Of a stretch of DNA of 60,365 nucleotides, positions 41,444-52,830 are shown piece after piece. The stretch is from Paenibacillus elgii NBRC 100335 (GTDB lineage: Bacteria > Bacillota > Bacilli > Paenibacillales > NBRC-103111). The stretch lies in the NCBI RefSeq assembly GCF_004000865.1, contig NZ_BIMB01000043.1, positions 1-60,365 of the forward strand, given 5' to 3'. The position numbers and the translations under genes are program-made. Position 1 is the first letter of the stretch. Every line of letters begins with the position of its first letter. The notes beneath the pieces are model-generated. The model saw only the letters and a list, made by a program, of their open reading frames with translations. It was not told the origin of the DNA and made no database searches.

Positions 41444-41475
41444 TCGTATAAGTAAGAAAGGAGGTACACGGATTC

Positions 41476-42018
41476 ATGGCTGCAAGAATGAAAGATCGTT
41501 TTTTGAACGAAATTACGCCTGGCCTGATGCAGAAATTCAACTACACCACGGTGATGCAGGTTCCGAAAATTGAAAAAGTGGTTATCAACATGGGTGTTGG
41601 TGAAGCAGTTGCTAACTCCAAAGTGCTCGATACCGCTGTTTCCGATCTGCAGTTGATCTCCGGACAAAAGCCGGTTATCACCAGAGCGAAAAAATCGATC
41701 GCAGGCTTCAAGCTGCGTGAAAATATGCCGATCGGTGTGAAAGTTACACTTCGCGGCGAGCGTATGTATCACTTCTTGGATAAATTGTTCAACGTTGCTC
41801 TTCCTCGCGTACGCGACTTCCGCGGCGTTTCCACCAAGGCTTTTGACGGCCGCGGTAACTACACGCTCGGTTTGAAAGAACAACTCATCTTCCCAGAGGT
41901 TGAGTACGATAAAGTGGATAAAGTGCGCGGTATGGATATCGTTATCGTCACAACGGCTAAAACGGACGAAGAGTCCCGCGAATTGTTGGCTCAATTGGGC
42001 ATGCCGTTTTCCAAATAA
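41476..42018 (+). CDS. rplE: Ribosomal protein uL5
   Basis: A 180-residue 5S rRNA-binding protein. It contains [20 protein letters not shown] and [29 protein letters not shown] precedes the ATG. Confidence 0.98.
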   Translation: MAARMKDRFLNEITPGLMQKFNYTTVMQVPKIEKVVINMGVGEAVANSKVLDTAVSDLQLISGQKPVITRAKKSIAGFKLRENMPIGVKVTLRGERMYHFLDKLFNVALPRVRDFRGVSTKAFDGRGNYTLGLKEQLIFPEVEYDKVDKVRGMDIVIVTTAKTDEESRELLAQLGMPFSK

Positions 42019-42024
42019 TAACAT

Positions 42025-42060
42025 GCTTACGAAGCAAGTTTCCTAATGGAGACTTTGGAG
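42025..42060 (+). repeat. Double-hairpin repeat before rpsN
   Basis: GCTTACGAAGC forms the first small stem. AAGTTTCC-TAAT-GGAGACTT forms the second, an 8-bp stem with one G-T wobble, and its 3' arm leads directly into TGGAGG, the rpsN Shine-Dalgarno. Confidence 0.65.
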
Positions 42061-42072
42061 GTGTAAACTGAA

Positions 42073-42258
42073 GTGGCAAAAACTTCGATGAAGATTAAGC
42101 AGCAGCGTCCTCCGAAATTCAAGGTGCAGGCTTACACACGCTGCGAACGCTGCGGTCGCCCGCATTCCGTACTACGGAAATTCAAAATTTGCAGAATTTG
42201 CTTCCGCGAATTGGCATACAAAGGCCAGATTCCTGGCGTGAAGAAAGCAAGCTGGTAA
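42073..42258 (+). CDS. rpsN: Ribosomal protein uS14, zinc-binding type Z
   Basis: A 61-residue short S14. The zinc ribbon is [20 protein letters not shown]. The C-terminus is [21 protein letters not shown] start with TTTGGAGGTG upstream. Confidence 0.97.
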   Translation: MAKTSMKIKQQRPPKFKVQAYTRCERCGRPHSVLRKFKICRICFRELAYKGQIPGVKKASW

Positions 42259-42292
42259 ACTTTAAGCTCTCGGGAAGGAGGTTCATTACACA

Positions 42293-42691
42293 ATGGTTAT
42301 GTCCGATCCAATTGCAGATATGCTTACACGCATCCGCAACGCTAACGTCGTTCGTCATGAAACTGTCGAAATTCCGGCTTCGAAGGTCAAAAGAGAAATC
42401 GCTGAGATCCTCAAGAAGGAAGGCTTCATTCGTGACGCTGAATATATCGAAGACAGCAAGCAAGGCATCATCCGCTTGTTCCTGAAATACGGCCCTAACA
42501 ATGAGCGCGTTATTACAGGACTCAAAAGAATCAGCAAACCGGGACTTCGCGTTTACGCGAAAAGCCAAGAAGTGCCTCGCGTACTTGGCGGTTTGGGAAT
42601 CGCAATTCTGTCCACGTCCAAAGGCGTGATGACGGATAAAGAAGCTCGTCAATCCAAAGCTGGCGGAGAGGTAATCTGCTACGTTTGGTAA
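42293..42691 (+). CDS. rpsH: Ribosomal protein uS8
   Basis: A 132-residue central-domain assembly protein, starting [17 protein letters not shown] as in B. subtilis. The C-terminus is [24 protein letters not shown] precedes the first ATG by 11 bp; ATG 42299 is further away. Confidence 0.97.
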   Translation: MVMSDPIADMLTRIRNANVVRHETVEIPASKVKREIAEILKKEGFIRDAEYIEDSKQGIIRLFLKYGPNNERVITGLKRISKPGLRVYAKSQEVPRVLGGLGIAILSTSKGVMTDKEARQSKAGGEVICYVW

Positions 42692-42722
42692 TCTAGATTT
42701 TGAATGAACGGAGGTGCACAAC

Positions 42723-43265
42723 ATGTCCCGTATTGGTCGCAAACCGATCACGATCCCAAGCGGAGTAAACGTGACTATTGACAATACACTCATTACGGTA
42801 AAAGGTCCGAAAGGCACTTTGAGCCGTGAATTGCATAGAGATATGAAGATCAGCGTTGAGGACAATGTTCTGACTGTAGAACGTCCTTCCGACAATAAAT
42901 TGCACCGCTCTCTGCATGGTACGACCCGCAGTGTCGTACAAAACATGGTTAGCGGAGTAACTGATGGTTTTGCAAAATCTCTCGATCTCGTCGGCGTAGG
43001 TTACCGTGCGAACAAATCCGGCAACAAGCTGGTTCTGAACGTAGGTTACTCCCACCCGGTTGAAATCGAGCCGGAGAACGGTATCGAGTTCGAAGTTCCT
43101 TCCAACACGAAGATCATCGTTAAAGGGATCGACAAAGAGTTGGTTGGAGCTACAGCAGCAAAAGTTCGTTCCGTTCGTGAGCCTGAGCCGTACAAAGGTA
43201 AAGGTATCAAGTACGAAGGCGAGCGTATCCTTCGCAAAGAAGGTAAAGCCGGTAAGAAGAAATAA
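42723..43265 (+). CDS. rplF: Ribosomal protein uL6
   Basis: A 180-residue protein of the factor-binding region. It starts [20 protein letters not shown]. The C-terminus has [23 protein letters not shown] 42723 follows GGAGGTG; a start three codons earlier overlaps that site. Confidence 0.97.
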   Translation: MSRIGRKPITIPSGVNVTIDNTLITVKGPKGTLSRELHRDMKISVEDNVLTVERPSDNKLHRSLHGTTRSVVQNMVSGVTDGFAKSLDLVGVGYRANKSGNKLVLNVGYSHPVEIEPENGIEFEVPSNTKIIVKGIDKELVGATAAKVRSVREPEPYKGKGIKYEGERILRKEGKAGKKK

Positions 43266-43330
43266 GGCTGCTTAAGCTGATCGCATAATCCGAACATCGG
43301 ATGATCCAACTCGAAAGGAGTGAACCTCGA

Positions 43331-43699
43331 ATGATTACTAAAGGCGATAAAAACAAAGCGCGTTTGAAAAGACATCTTCGCGTTCGTAAGAAAATTCAAG
43401 GAACGACGGAACGTCCTCGTCTGAACATTTTCCGTTCCTCTAAGCATATGTACGCACAACTGATCGACGACGTTAAAGGCGTAACGATCGCAGCGGCTTC
43501 TACGCAGGACAAAGAGCTCAGAGAAGGGCTCGGAAACGGCGGGAACGCAGAAGCAGCTTCGAAAGTCGGCGCTCTGATCGCTGAGCGTGCAAAAAAAGCA
43601 GGAATCGAGAAAGTCGTTTTCGACCGCGGCGGTTACCTGTACCATGGACGTGTTAAAGCACTTGCAGACGCTGCTCGTGAAGCAGGTCTTGAATTCTAA
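43331..43699 (+). CDS. rplR: Ribosomal protein uL18
   Basis: A 122-residue 5S rRNA-binding protein. It contains [18 protein letters not shown] and [20 protein letters not shown]. The ATG follows GAAAGGAGTG; an upstream in-frame start is not family sequence. A small ATCCGA/TCGGAT hairpin lies upstream near 43290-43304. Confidence 0.97.
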   Translation: MITKGDKNKARLKRHLRVRKKIQGTTERPRLNIFRSSKHMYAQLIDDVKGVTIAAASTQDKELREGLGNGGNAEAASKVGALIAERAKKAGIEKVVFDRGGYLYHGRVKALADAAREAGLEF

Positions 43700-43728
43700 T
43701 CCAAATCATCAATAAGGAGGTAAAGGAC

Positions 43729-44226
43729 TTGCGTATTGATCCCAATACATTAGAACTGACTGAAAAAGTCGTTCATATTAACCGCGTAGCTAAAGTCGTA
43801 AAGGGCGGTCGCCGTTTCAGCTTTAGCGCACTCGTGGTTGTGGGCGACGGCAAAGGTTGGGTAGGCGCGGGAATCGGTAAAGCTTCCGAGGTACCAGATG
43901 CGATTCGCAAAGGTATCGAAGATGCGAAGAAAAACCTGATTCACGTTCCTATCGTCGGAACGACAATTCCTCACATGGTGATCGGACATTTCGGCGCAGG
44001 ACGCGTATTGCTTAAGCCTGCTTCGAAAGGTACCGGAGTTATCGCCGGCGGCCCGGTTCGTGCGGTTCTTGAACTGGCAGGCGTAGGCGACATTCTGACG
44101 AAGTCCCTCGGGTCTTCGAACTCCATCAACATGGTTAACGCTACTCTGGAAGGCTTACAGCGCCTGAAGCGTGCGGAAGAGGTTGCTAAGCTTCGCGGTA
44201 AAACCGTAGAAGAACTCTTAGGTTAG
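43729..44226 (+). CDS. rpsE: Ribosomal protein uS5
   Basis: A 165-residue accuracy and mRNA-helicase protein. It contains [20 protein letters not shown] and the spectinomycin-related loop. TTG start with AAGGAGGT upstream, matching the family N-terminus. Confidence 0.97.
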   Translation: MRIDPNTLELTEKVVHINRVAKVVKGGRRFSFSALVVVGDGKGWVGAGIGKASEVPDAIRKGIEDAKKNLIHVPIVGTTIPHMVIGHFGAGRVLLKPASKGTGVIAGGPVRAVLELAGVGDILTKSLGSSNSINMVNATLEGLQRLKRAEEVAKLRGKTVEELLG

Positions 44227-44236
44227 GAGGGATACC

Positions 44237-44425
44237 ATGGCTAAGCAACTGCAAATTACCCTCAAGCGCAGCCTGATCGGTCGTCCTGAAACTCAGCGTC
44301 GTACGGTTACGGCTCTCGGACTTCGCAAATTGCATCAATCCGTTACACAACAAGACAATGCTGCAATCCGCGGCATGGTTAACCAAGTAAGCCACTTGGT
44401 CGAAGTTAAAGAAATTGAAGCTTAA
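44237..44425 (+). CDS. rpmD: Ribosomal protein uL30
   Basis: A 62-residue protein with [29 protein letters not shown] precedes the ATG; that site overlaps the rpsE stop. Confidence 0.97.
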   Translation: MAKQLQITLKRSLIGRPETQRRTVTALGLRKLHQSVTQQDNAAIRGMVNQVSHLVEVKEIEA

Positions 44426-44458
44426 GGTTTTAACATATAGCTAGAGGAGGTGCAAACG

Positions 44459-44899
44459 ATGAAATTGCATGAGCTTTCTTCCGCTCCAGGTTCCCGCGAT
44501 ACGCGCAAGCGTGTAGGTCGTGGTATCGGTAGTGGGATGGGTAAAACAGCTACTCGCGGTCACAAAGGTCAAAACGCCCGTTCCGGCGGCGGTGTCCGTC
44601 CGGGCTTCGAAGGCGGTCAGAACCCGCTTTATCGTCGCTTGCCAAAACGTGGATTTAACAACAGATTCCGTACGGAATATGCGGTTATCAACGTAGAGGA
44701 TTTGAACAAGTTTGCAGCAGGTACGGAAGTAACTCCTGAAGTTCTTTTGGAATCCGGCATCGTGAAAAACCCTAAAGATGGCATCAAAATCTTGGGTAAC
44801 GGTGAAATCACGGTTCAGTTGAACGTTAAGGCTAGCAAGTTCTCCCAATCTGCGGTAGAGAAAATCCAGGCTGCCGGCGGTAAAACCGAGGTGATTTAA
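44459..44899 (+). CDS. rplO: Ribosomal protein uL15
   Basis: A 146-residue late-assembly protein starting [20 protein letters not shown]. The glycine-rich [20 protein letters not shown] follows. GAGGAGGTG precedes the ATG. The stop overlaps the secY start (TAATG), implying coupling. Confidence 0.97.
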   Translation: MKLHELSSAPGSRDTRKRVGRGIGSGMGKTATRGHKGQNARSGGGVRPGFEGGQNPLYRRLPKRGFNNRFRTEYAVINVEDLNKFAAGTEVTPEVLLESGIVKNPKDGIKILGNGEITVQLNVKASKFSQSAVEKIQAAGGKTEVI

Positions 44900-46200
44900 T
44901 GTTTCGTACCATATCCAATATTATGAAAGTAGACGATCTGAGGAGACGGATCCTTTTCACCCTTCTGGTGCTGATCGTCTACAGAATTGGTGCTTTTATT
45001 CCGGTACCTAACATCAACACAGACATTCTCAAGCTTCAAGACCAAGCTAACGCAGGTGGTGTATTCGGCTTGCTGAATACATTCTCCGGCGGCGCGTTGT
45101 TCCAATTCTCCATCTTCGCGATGGGGATTATGCCGTATATCACGGCATCCATCATCGTGCAGCTTCTTTCCATGGATGTCATTCCGACATTCACGCAATG
45201 GGCTAAAGAAGGAGAAGTCGGCAGAAAGAAGTTAAGCCAGATTACCCGTTACGGGACCATTGTGCTGGGAATTGTGCAAGCCTTTGGTCTGGCGATCGGA
45301 TTTAACCGTCTATATGCCGGTCTTGTGATCAATCCGAACTTTACGACGTATGCGTTGATCGCGATCGTGCTTACGGCTGGGACTGCTTTTCTGATGTGGT
45401 TAGGGGAACAAATCACCGAAAATGGCATTGGAAATGGTATTTCCATTATCATCTTCGCAGGGATTGTCGCGGCAATCCCGACTGGCATCAGACAAATATA
45501 CCAAACGCAATTTGCAGATGCAGGCGGCGCGCTCTTCCTTAACATCTTGAAGATCGTTATTATTGCCGTCGTGGTCATTGCTTTGATCGCCGGTGTGATT
45601 TTCGTCCAGCAGGGCGTTCGTAAAATTCCGGTGCAGTATGCAAAACGGGTGGTAGGCCGTAAAATGTTCGGAGGACAGTCGACGCACATTCCGCTTAAAG
45701 TGAATGCGGCGGGCGTCATTCCGGTCATCTTCTCGCTTTCGTTGTTGATGTTTCCTCCGACGATCGCTAGCTTCTGGAGAGGCAACGCGGTGGCGGAATG
45801 GATTATCACCAACTTGAACTACACGCATCCGCTCGGTATGGTGCTGTACGTTTTGTTGATCATCGGCTTTACGTATTTCTACACGTTTGTACAGATGAAT
45901 CCTGTGCAAATGGCGGATCAGATGAAGAAAAACGGTGGATATGTTCCAGGCATCCGTCCCGGCAAAACGACTTCGGTCTACCTGACGCGAGTCATGAGCC
46001 GAATTACATTGTCCGGTGCGTTCTTCCTGGCTGCCATCTCGATCCTTCCTATGATTATCGGTTCTGTAGCTGGACTGCCGAACTCGGTTACCATTGGCGG
46101 AACGTCTTTGCTGATCGTTATCGGTGTAGGACTTGAGACGATGAAACAAATCGAGAGCCAACTGATCAAACGCCACTACAAAGGCTTCATTAATAAATAG
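44899..46200 (+). CDS. secY: Preprotein translocase channel SecY
   Basis: A 433-residue protein with ten predicted transmembrane helices. The conserved TM2 plug region GGALFQFSIFAMGIMPYITA and the cytosolic loop with VQQGVRKIPVQYAKR are visible. It forms the SecYEG channel with SecE from the nusG unit. It is translated from the rplO stop. Confidence 0.98.
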   Translation: MFRTISNIMKVDDLRRRILFTLLVLIVYRIGAFIPVPNINTDILKLQDQANAGGVFGLLNTFSGGALFQFSIFAMGIMPYITASIIVQLLSMDVIPTFTQWAKEGEVGRKKLSQITRYGTIVLGIVQAFGLAIGFNRLYAGLVINPNFTTYALIAIVLTAGTAFLMWLGEQITENGIGNGISIIIFAGIVAAIPTGIRQIYQTQFADAGGALFLNILKIVIIAVVVIALIAGVIFVQQGVRKIPVQYAKRVVGRKMFGGQSTHIPLKVNAAGVIPVIFSLSLLMFPPTIASFWRGNAVAEWIITNLNYTHPLGMVLYVLLIIGFTYFYTFVQMNPVQMADQMKKNGGYVPGIRPGKTTSVYLTRVMSRITLSGAFFLAAISILPMIIGSVAGLPNSVTIGGTSLLIVIGVGLETMKQIESQLIKRHYKGFINK

Positions 46201-46934
<734 letters not shown>

Positions 46935-46935
<1 letters not shown>

Positions 46936-47687
46936 TGATCATCTGTAAGTCAGCTGCTGAATTGGAATTGATGCGGGAGGCGGGACGGATTGTCGCCGAA
47001 ACGCATCGGGTGCTGCGGCAAGCCATTCAGCCCGATATTACAACGAAACAGCTCGACCAGATCGCAGAAGATTTTATTCGCAGTCAGGGCGCAATTCCGT
47101 CTTTTAAAGGCTACAATGGTTTTCCTGGCAGTATTTGCGCTTCGGTCAACGACGAACTGGTTCACGGCATACCCAGTCAACGAAAGCTTAAAGACGGTGA
47201 CATCATCAGTATCGACATCGGTGCAGAGTACAAAGGATATCATGGAGATTCCGCATGGACCTACGGTGTTGGCGAGATTTCCGATACGGCCCGCAAGCTG
47301 CTCGAAGTAACCGAAAGGTCGCTTTATGCAGGACTTGCCGAAGCCAAGCCGGACGCCAGACTGTACACGATATCCCACGCCATTCAAAAAGTGATTGAAG
47401 ATGAAGGTTTTTCGGTTGTTCGTGAATACGTAGGACATGGCATCGGAACGAAGCTCCACGAGGAGCCGCAGATTCCGAACTACGGGATTCCAGGGCGCGG
47501 TCCGCGGCTGAAGCCCGGTATGGTACTTGCAATCGAACCGATGGTCAACGTGGGCGAACGTTACGTGAAGACCCTCGCAGACAATTGGACGGTTGTGACG
47601 GTGGATGGCACACTGTGCGCGCATTTTGAGCATACCATAGCGATTACGCCGGACGGCTACGAGATTTTTACGCTGCCCGGTAAGTAA
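46935..47687 (+). CDS. map: Methionine aminopeptidase, type I
   Basis: A 250-residue metalloprotease. The metal ligands are in [47 protein letters not shown] and [11 protein letters not shown]. It removes the initiator Met from nascent proteins. Coupled to adk by TAATG. Confidence 0.97.
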
Positions 47688-47693
47688 AGCACG

Positions 47694-48002
47694 ATGGCAA
47701 CATCGAACATGCCCCAGATCGGACAAATCGTAAGGGTGAATCGGGGACGGGAATCCGGATCGTACGCTGTCATAATCGGCGTCGTAGACCAACGGTACGT
47801 GTGGATTGCAGACGGCGGAAAACGGAAATCAGACGCACCCAAAAAGAAAAACGTGATTCATCTTGAGCTTCTGCCGGCGATCAGCAGCGAAGTGGCTGAT
47901 AGTATTATGACTACCGGTCGAGTCACCAACGGAAAGCTGCGGTTTGCATTGACGAAGTATGCGGACCATGAATCAGCGAAAGCGCAAGAGAAAGGAGAAT
48001 GA
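47694..48002 (+). CDS. KOW-domain RNA-binding protein (L14e-like)
   Basis: A 102-residue protein. The N-terminal KOW-like segment [20 protein letters not shown] is followed by a lysine-rich region. The C-terminal tail is charged. L14e-like KOW proteins occur between map and infA in other Bacillota; the function is not known, though a ribosome link is likely. It begins 6 bp after map with a weak Shine-Dalgarno, and its stop overlaps the infA ribosome binding region. Confidence 0.85.
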   Translation: MATSNMPQIGQIVRVNRGRESGSYAVIIGVVDQRYVWIADGGKRKSDAPKKKNVIHLELLPAISSEVADSIMTTGRVTNGKLRFALTKYADHESAKAQEKGE

Positions 48003-48004
48003 CT

Positions 48005-48223
48005 GTGGCCAAAGAAGATGTGATTGAAGTTGAAGGTACAGTGATTGAACCTCTTCCGAATGCAATGTTTAAGGTTGAACTGGAGAACGGTCATAAGATA
48101 CTTGCTCACGTATCCGGTAAAATCAGAATGCACTTTATCCGGATCCTGCCCGGCGATAAAGTGACGGTCGAGCTCTCGCCCTATGATTTAACCAGAGGCC
48201 GTATAACCTATCGTTTTAAATAA
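48005..48223 (+). CDS. infA: Translation initiation factor IF-1
   Basis: A 72-residue S1-like OB-fold factor, exactly the family length from GTG 48005 ([20 protein letters not shown]). AAAGGAG lies 7 bp before this GTG; the ATG two codons upstream is only 1 bp from that site. Confidence 0.97.
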   Translation: MAKEDVIEVEGTVIEPLPNAMFKVELENGHKILAHVSGKIRMHFIRILPGDKVTVELSPYDLTRGRITYRFK

Positions 48224-48235
48224 ATGTAATAAGTC

Positions 48236-48459
<224 letters not shown>

Positions 48460-48475
48460 GGAGGTGCTGTGTTAA

Positions 48476-48844
48476 ATGGCACGTATTGCTGGTGTAGACT
48501 TGCCTCGTGACAAACGGGTAGTAATCGCGCTGACCTACATTTTCGGGATCGGTAACACGACTGCTCAGAAAATTGTCGCTCAAACCGGTATCAATGCCGA
48601 TACTCGCGTTCGCGATTTGACAGAAGACGAAGTAAGCAAAATCCGCGACGTCATCGACAAAACGCTGAAAGTAGAAGGCGACCTGCGTCGTGAAATCGCA
48701 CTGAACATTAAGCGCCTGATCGAGATCGGCTGCTATCGTGGTGTTCGTCACCGCCGCGGCCTGCCTGTTCGCGGTCAACGTACTAAAACAAATGCTCGTA
48801 CGCGCAAAGGTCCTCGTCGTACGGTAGCTAATAAGAAAAAATAG
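48476..48844 (+). CDS. rpsM: Ribosomal protein uS13
   Basis: A 122-residue 30S head protein starting [20 protein letters not shown]. It contains [29 protein letters not shown] precedes the ATG. Confidence 0.98.
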   Translation: MARIAGVDLPRDKRVVIALTYIFGIGNTTAQKIVAQTGINADTRVRDLTEDEVSKIRDVIDKTLKVEGDLRREIALNIKRLIEIGCYRGVRHRRGLPVRGQRTKTNARTRKGPRRTVANKKK

Positions 48845-48864
48845 TAAAGGGGGGTAACCTTTAA

Positions 48865-49260
48865 ATGGCTAAACCTAAAAAAGTCGTTCGTACAAAACGT
48901 CGTGATCGGAAAAATATCGACTCCGGAGTGGCTCATATCCGCTCTACGTTCAACAACACTATCGTAACCATCACCGACCCGCACGGGAATGCAATCTCCT
49001 GGGCAAGCGCCGGTAACCTCGGGTTCAAAGGCTCGCGTAAAAGCACTCCGTTTGCTGCGCAAATGGCTGCCGAATCTGCGGCAAAAGCTGCAATGGAGCA
49101 TGGCATGAGAGCAGTTGAGGTTATGGTTAAAGGACCGGGTGCAGGTCGCGAAGCTGCGATTCGTTCGCTGCAAGCTGCAGGTTTGGAAGTTAACCTGATT
49201 AAAGACGTTACACCGATTCCTCATAACGGTTGCCGTCCTCCGAAACGTCGTCGTGTCTAA
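48865..49260 (+). CDS. rpsK: Ribosomal protein uS11
   Basis: A 131-residue platform protein. It contains [20 protein letters not shown], and the C-terminus is [22 protein letters not shown] precedes the ATG. Confidence 0.98.
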   Translation: MAKPKKVVRTKRRDRKNIDSGVAHIRSTFNNTIVTITDPHGNAISWASAGNLGFKGSRKSTPFAAQMAAESAAKAAMEHGMRAVEVMVKGPGAGREAAIRSLQAAGLEVNLIKDVTPIPHNGCRPPKRRRV

Positions 49261-49387
49261 TTAGGATTCCTAAGTCATGCGGTATATTTTTCCAAAAGTT
49301 GTGAATACTATTTGGATAGGCATACTGCGCGTTTATACGTCTTAAGTTATCCAAAAGGGAAACGACGTTTTGAAGGAGGGTGTAACC

Positions 49388-50332
49388 ATGATCGAAATCG
49401 AAAAGCCGAAAATAGAAACCGTATCATTGAGCGAAGACGGCACCTACGGCAAGTTTGTCGTAGAGCCATTGGAACGAGGCTACGGAACGACTCTTGGGAA
49501 CTCGCTTCGCAGAATTTTGCTTTCGTCTTTGCCGGGCGCCGCTGTGACGTCCGTGCAAATCGACGGCGTGCTGCATGAGTTCTCCACGGTTCCTGGCATC
49601 ATGGAAGATGTTACGGAGATTATCCTGAACCTGAAAGGGCTGTCGCTCAAGATTCACTCCGACGAGGAGAAAGTGCTTGAGATCGATGCTGAAGGCGAAG
49701 GGGCTGTTGTGGCTGGCGATATTCGCGGCGATAGCGATGTGGAGATCTTAAACCCGGATTTGCACATTGCTACGCTGTCCTCCGATGCAAGGCTGCATAT
49801 GAGAATTCATGCGAGCCGCGGCCGGGGATACGTATCGGCAGATAAGAACAAAAAAGAGGATCAGCCGATCGGCGTGATTCCGATCGATTCGATCTACACT
49901 CCGATTACTCGTGTCAATTACAGCGTAGAAAACACTCGCGTCGGTCAAGTTACCAACTATGATAAGTTGACCCTTGAAGTTTGGACGGATGGAAGCATCC
50001 GCCCGGAAGAAGCCGTAAGCTTGGGCGCCAAAATTTTGACGGAGCATCTGATGCTGTTCGTCGGTCTGACCGACGAAGCCAAGGACGCCGAGATTATGGT
50101 GGAGAAGGAAGAGGACAAGAAGGAGAAAGTTCTGGAGATGACTATCGAAGAACTCGATCTCTCGGTTCGTTCCTACAACTGCCTGAAGCGCGCCGGCATC
50201 AATACGGTGCAGGAATTGATTACGAAAACGGAAGAAGACATGATGAAGGTCCGCAACTTGGGACGCAAATCTCTGGAGGAAGTTCAAGAGAAGCTCGAAG
50301 AGCTTGGTCTTGGCCTGAGAATGGAAGATTAA
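49388..50332 (+). CDS. rpoA: DNA-directed RNA polymerase subunit alpha
   Basis: A 314-residue subunit. The N-terminal assembly domain has [20 protein letters not shown]. The C-terminal domain, after an acidic linker (EKEEDKKEK), has [20 protein letters not shown] and binds UP elements. ATG 49388 follows GAAGGAGGG. The 127-bp gap upstream holds only a weak promoter-like pair near 49299-49326. Confidence 0.98.
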   Translation: MIEIEKPKIETVSLSEDGTYGKFVVEPLERGYGTTLGNSLRRILLSSLPGAAVTSVQIDGVLHEFSTVPGIMEDVTEIILNLKGLSLKIHSDEEKVLEIDAEGEGAVVAGDIRGDSDVEILNPDLHIATLSSDARLHMRIHASRGRGYVSADKNKKEDQPIGVIPIDSIYTPITRVNYSVENTRVGQVTNYDKLTLEVWTDGSIRPEEAVSLGAKILTEHLMLFVGLTDEAKDAEIMVEKEEDKKEKVLEMTIEELDLSVRSYNCLKRAGINTVQELITKTEEDMMKVRNLGRKSLEEVQEKLEELGLGLRMED

Positions 50333-50381
50333 GTCTTAAGTCGCGCACCTCTGACCAATCAAGCAGAAGGAGGTTGCTCAC

Positions 50382-50747
50382 ATGGCATACCAAAAGTTGG
50401 GTCGTGACTCCAGCGCGCGTAAAGCTTTGTTTCGCGATCTGGTAACCGACTTGTTCATACATGAGCGCATTCAAACGACGGAAGCGAAAGCCAAAGAACT
50501 TCGTTCCATCGCAGAAAAATTGATCACCTTGGCAAAACGTGGTGACTTGCATGCACGTCGGCAAGTGGCTTCCTTCGTTCGTCGCGAAGCGGCAAACGAA
50601 AACCAAGATGCGATTCAAAAGCTTTTCTCCGATCTGGCTCCTCGCTACGCTGAGCGTCAAGGCGGCTATACCCGCATTTTGAAGCTTGGACCTCGTCGCG
50701 GCGATGCTGCTCCTATGGTTTACTTGGAGCTTGTAGACCGGGCTTAA
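50382..50747 (+). CDS. rplQ: Ribosomal protein bL17
   Basis: A 121-residue exit-tunnel protein starting [29 protein letters not shown] precedes the ATG. It closes the alpha operon. Confidence 0.98.
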   Translation: MAYQKLGRDSSARKALFRDLVTDLFIHERIQTTEAKAKELRSIAEKLITLAKRGDLHARRQVASFVRREAANENQDAIQKLFSDLAPRYAERQGGYTRILKLGPRRGDAAPMVYLELVDRA

Positions 50748-50762
50748 GAGAAAAAGGATGGG

Positions 50763-50808
50763 AAAGGGTGGACGGGATCTTACGATTCTGATGAAACCCT
50801 TTTTTTTG
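50763..50808 (+). terminator. Probable terminator after rplQ
   Basis: AAAGGGT pairs with ACCCTTT across a 26-nt loop, followed by a T-run and TTTTGT. It ends the long S10-spc-alpha cluster. Confidence 0.7.
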
Positions 50809-50848
50809 TAGGATCGAAAATTCGTTTTTCCAAGCACGGAGGACTGCC

Positions 50849-51625
50849 GTGAGAAACATCTGCATGACGGTATCCTACAACGGGGCGAGCTATCATGGCT
50901 TCCAAACGCAGCCTCAGAAGATTACGATTCAGCAGCAGCTGGAGCAAGCTTTGTATCAGCTCACCTTTGAGGAGATCAAAGTGACGGCTTCAGGGCGGAC
51001 TGATGCGGGGGTTCATGCGCGAGGACAGGTCTTTAATTTTCAAACCGGTTCTCAAATCCCGATTGAACGCTGGTGTATGGCGATGAACTCGCGATTGCCG
51101 GATGATATTGTGGTATGGGAAGCCAGGGTGGTGCCGGATGATTTTCATGCCCGAAGGTCTGCCAAGCGCAAGACGTACCGATATACGATGCGATGCGGGA
51201 AATATCCGGACCTGTTTAAGCAGAACACGGAGTTTCACCATCCGACTCCCCTTGATATAACGGCCATGCAGGACGCGCTGAGCTGCTTTGTCGGCGAGCA
51301 CGACTTCACTTCGTTTTGTTCGAGCCGATCTTCGGCGGAAAGCCATGTTCGTACGATCTTCGAAGCTCGTTTAGAGTGCGAACCGATGGAGCCGCACTTG
51401 CAGTCGTACGCTATCCACATTTATTTGACCGGCAGCGGTTTTTTATATAATATGGTGCGGATCATTGTAGGTACCTTGATTGAGGTTGGCGAAGGGAAGC
51501 GGAGCCCCTCTAGTATTCGTGACGTATTGTCGGCAAAAGACAGGGCTTTGGCAGGGCCAACGGCGATGGCGCACGGGCTGATGTTGTGGGAAGTTTTTTA
51601 TGGAAAAGTTGCGCCAAATGCTTGA
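50849..51625 (+). CDS. truA: tRNA pseudouridine(38-40) synthase TruA
   Basis: A 258-residue enzyme. The catalytic aspartate lies in ASGRTDAGVHARGQVFNF. It isomerises U38-40 in tRNA anticodon stems. GTG start with ACGGAGGA upstream. In B. subtilis the ECF transporter genes ecfA1-ecfA2-ecfT precede it; here they are missing. Confidence 0.96.
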   Translation: MRNICMTVSYNGASYHGFQTQPQKITIQQQLEQALYQLTFEEIKVTASGRTDAGVHARGQVFNFQTGSQIPIERWCMAMNSRLPDDIVVWEARVVPDDFHARRSAKRKTYRYTMRCGKYPDLFKQNTEFHHPTPLDITAMQDALSCFVGEHDFTSFCSSRSSAESHVRTIFEARLECEPMEPHLQSYAIHIYLTGSGFLYNMVRIIVGTLIEVGEGKRSPSSIRDVLSAKDRALAGPTAMAHGLMLWEVFYGKVAPNA

Positions 51626-51782
51626 TTACTACATGCCGATGTAGTAAAATAACAGATGGTGTTTCTTATGACTGGCTACCCCACGGCCCCGGGTCAATGA
51701 AACGGCCAACCAACTTGTTTTAAACCTATAACCATGACTATGAATGACCTGTGATGAAGATAGATTTAGGAGGAACATTAAC
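51626..51782 (+). promoter_or_regulatory. Leader region of rplM-rpsI (possible L13 leader)
   Basis: A perfect stem TTACTACAT/ATGTAGTAA lies at 51625-51646, followed by a region where TGGC/GCCA and GGCC/GGCC blocks can pair (about 51672-51708). L13 leaders are known in this position in Bacillota; I could not match the motif base by base. Confidence 0.4.
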
Positions 51783-52220
51783 ATGCGTACCACATATATG
51801 GCGAAGCCTAATGAAGTTGAACGCAAATGGTACATCATCGATGCTACCGACAAGACGCTTGGACGTCTGGCCAGCGAAGCGGCAAGCATTCTGCGCGGCA
51901 AACATAAGCCTCAATTTACTCCGCATGTAGACACTGGCGATTTCGTCGTTGTCATCAATGCTGAGAAAATCGTTTTGACAGGTAAAAAACTGCAAAACAA
52001 AATGTACTATCGTCACTCCCTGCATCCGGGCGGTCTGAAAGTAACTTCGGCTCAAGATATGCTGAACAACAAGCCTGAGCGTATGTTGGAACTGGCGATT
52101 CACGGTATGCTTCCGAAAAACCGTTTGGGCAACCGTCTGAAAACGAAGCTGAAAGTGTATGCAGGTTCGGAACATCCGCATCAAGCACAACAACCTGAAG
52201 TTTGGGAACTTCGCGGTTAA
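51783..52220 (+). CDS. rplM: Ribosomal protein uL13
   Basis: A 145-residue protein. It contains [20 protein letters not shown] and [15 protein letters not shown] 51783 follows TTTAGGAGGA and matches the B. subtilis N-terminus; the longer frame extends into the leader. Paired with rpsI. Confidence 0.97.
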   Translation: MRTTYMAKPNEVERKWYIIDATDKTLGRLASEAASILRGKHKPQFTPHVDTGDFVVVINAEKIVLTGKKLQNKMYYRHSLHPGGLKVTSAQDMLNNKPERMLELAIHGMLPKNRLGNRLKTKLKVYAGSEHPHQAQQPEVWELRG

Positions 52221-52238
52221 TAAAGGGAGGACTGTCTT

Positions 52239-52631
52239 GTGGCACAAGTACAATATTATGGCACCGGTCGTCGTAAGCATTCGGTAGCGCGTGTACGTTT
52301 GGTACCGGGCGAAGGCCGTATCGTTATTAATAAGCGCGAGCTGGACGAATACTTTGGTCTGGAAACGCTGAAATTGATCGTAAAACAACCGCTGAACCTG
52401 ACTGAAACATTGTCCAAGTACGATGTATTGGTTTTGGCTCATGGCGGCGGGATCTCCGGACAAGCCGGCGCGATCCGTCACGGAATTTCCCGTGCTCTGC
52501 TCAAAGCAGATCCGGAATTCCGCGGCGCCCTGAAAAAAGCGGGCTTCCTGACTCGTGACCCGCGGATGAAAGAGCGTAAAAAGTACGGCTTGAAAGCTGC
52601 TCGTCGCGCTCCTCAATTCTCCAAACGTTAA
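52239..52631 (+). CDS. rpsI: Ribosomal protein uS9
   Basis: A 130-residue protein whose basic C-terminus ([16 protein letters not shown]) reaches P-site tRNA. It starts [23 protein letters not shown] start with AAGGGAGGA upstream. Confidence 0.98.
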   Translation: MAQVQYYGTGRRKHSVARVRLVPGEGRIVINKRELDEYFGLETLKLIVKQPLNLTETLSKYDVLVLAHGGGISGQAGAIRHGISRALLKADPEFRGALKKAGFLTRDPRMKERKKYGLKAARRAPQFSKR

Positions 52632-52644
52632 TATCGACTCAACG

Positions 52645-52681
52645 AACCTTTCCGATTCATTTCGGAAAGGTTTTTTTATTT
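52645..52681 (+). terminator. Intrinsic terminator after rpsI
   Basis: AACCTTTCCGA pairs with TCGGAAAGGTT around a short loop, followed by seven T and ATTTT. Confidence 0.95.
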
Positions 52682-52738
52682 TCACCGAACAAGCCTAAGA
52701 GCAATAAAATAAGGAAGAAGCCTAGACAAAATTTTAAA

Positions 52739-52766
52739 TTGACAAAAAGGGTCCTTCGTTTATAAT
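52739..52766 (+). promoter_or_regulatory. Promoter of cysH-sat
   Basis: Perfect TTGACA at 52739-52744 and perfect TATAAT at 52761-52766 with a 16-bp spacer. The near-consensus strength suggests negative control of these sulfur genes; no repressor site was identified with confidence. Confidence 0.88.
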
Positions 52767-52830
52767 AAAATTAAATAAAACAAAACACATAATCATACTC
52801 GGAATTAAATTAACGGAGGTGCGAAAATCT

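Noticed and set aside
49299..49326. Promoter-like pair TTGTGA and CATACT before rpoA
   Set aside because: Weak -10 box and 16-bp spacing; read-through from the upstream cluster suffices.
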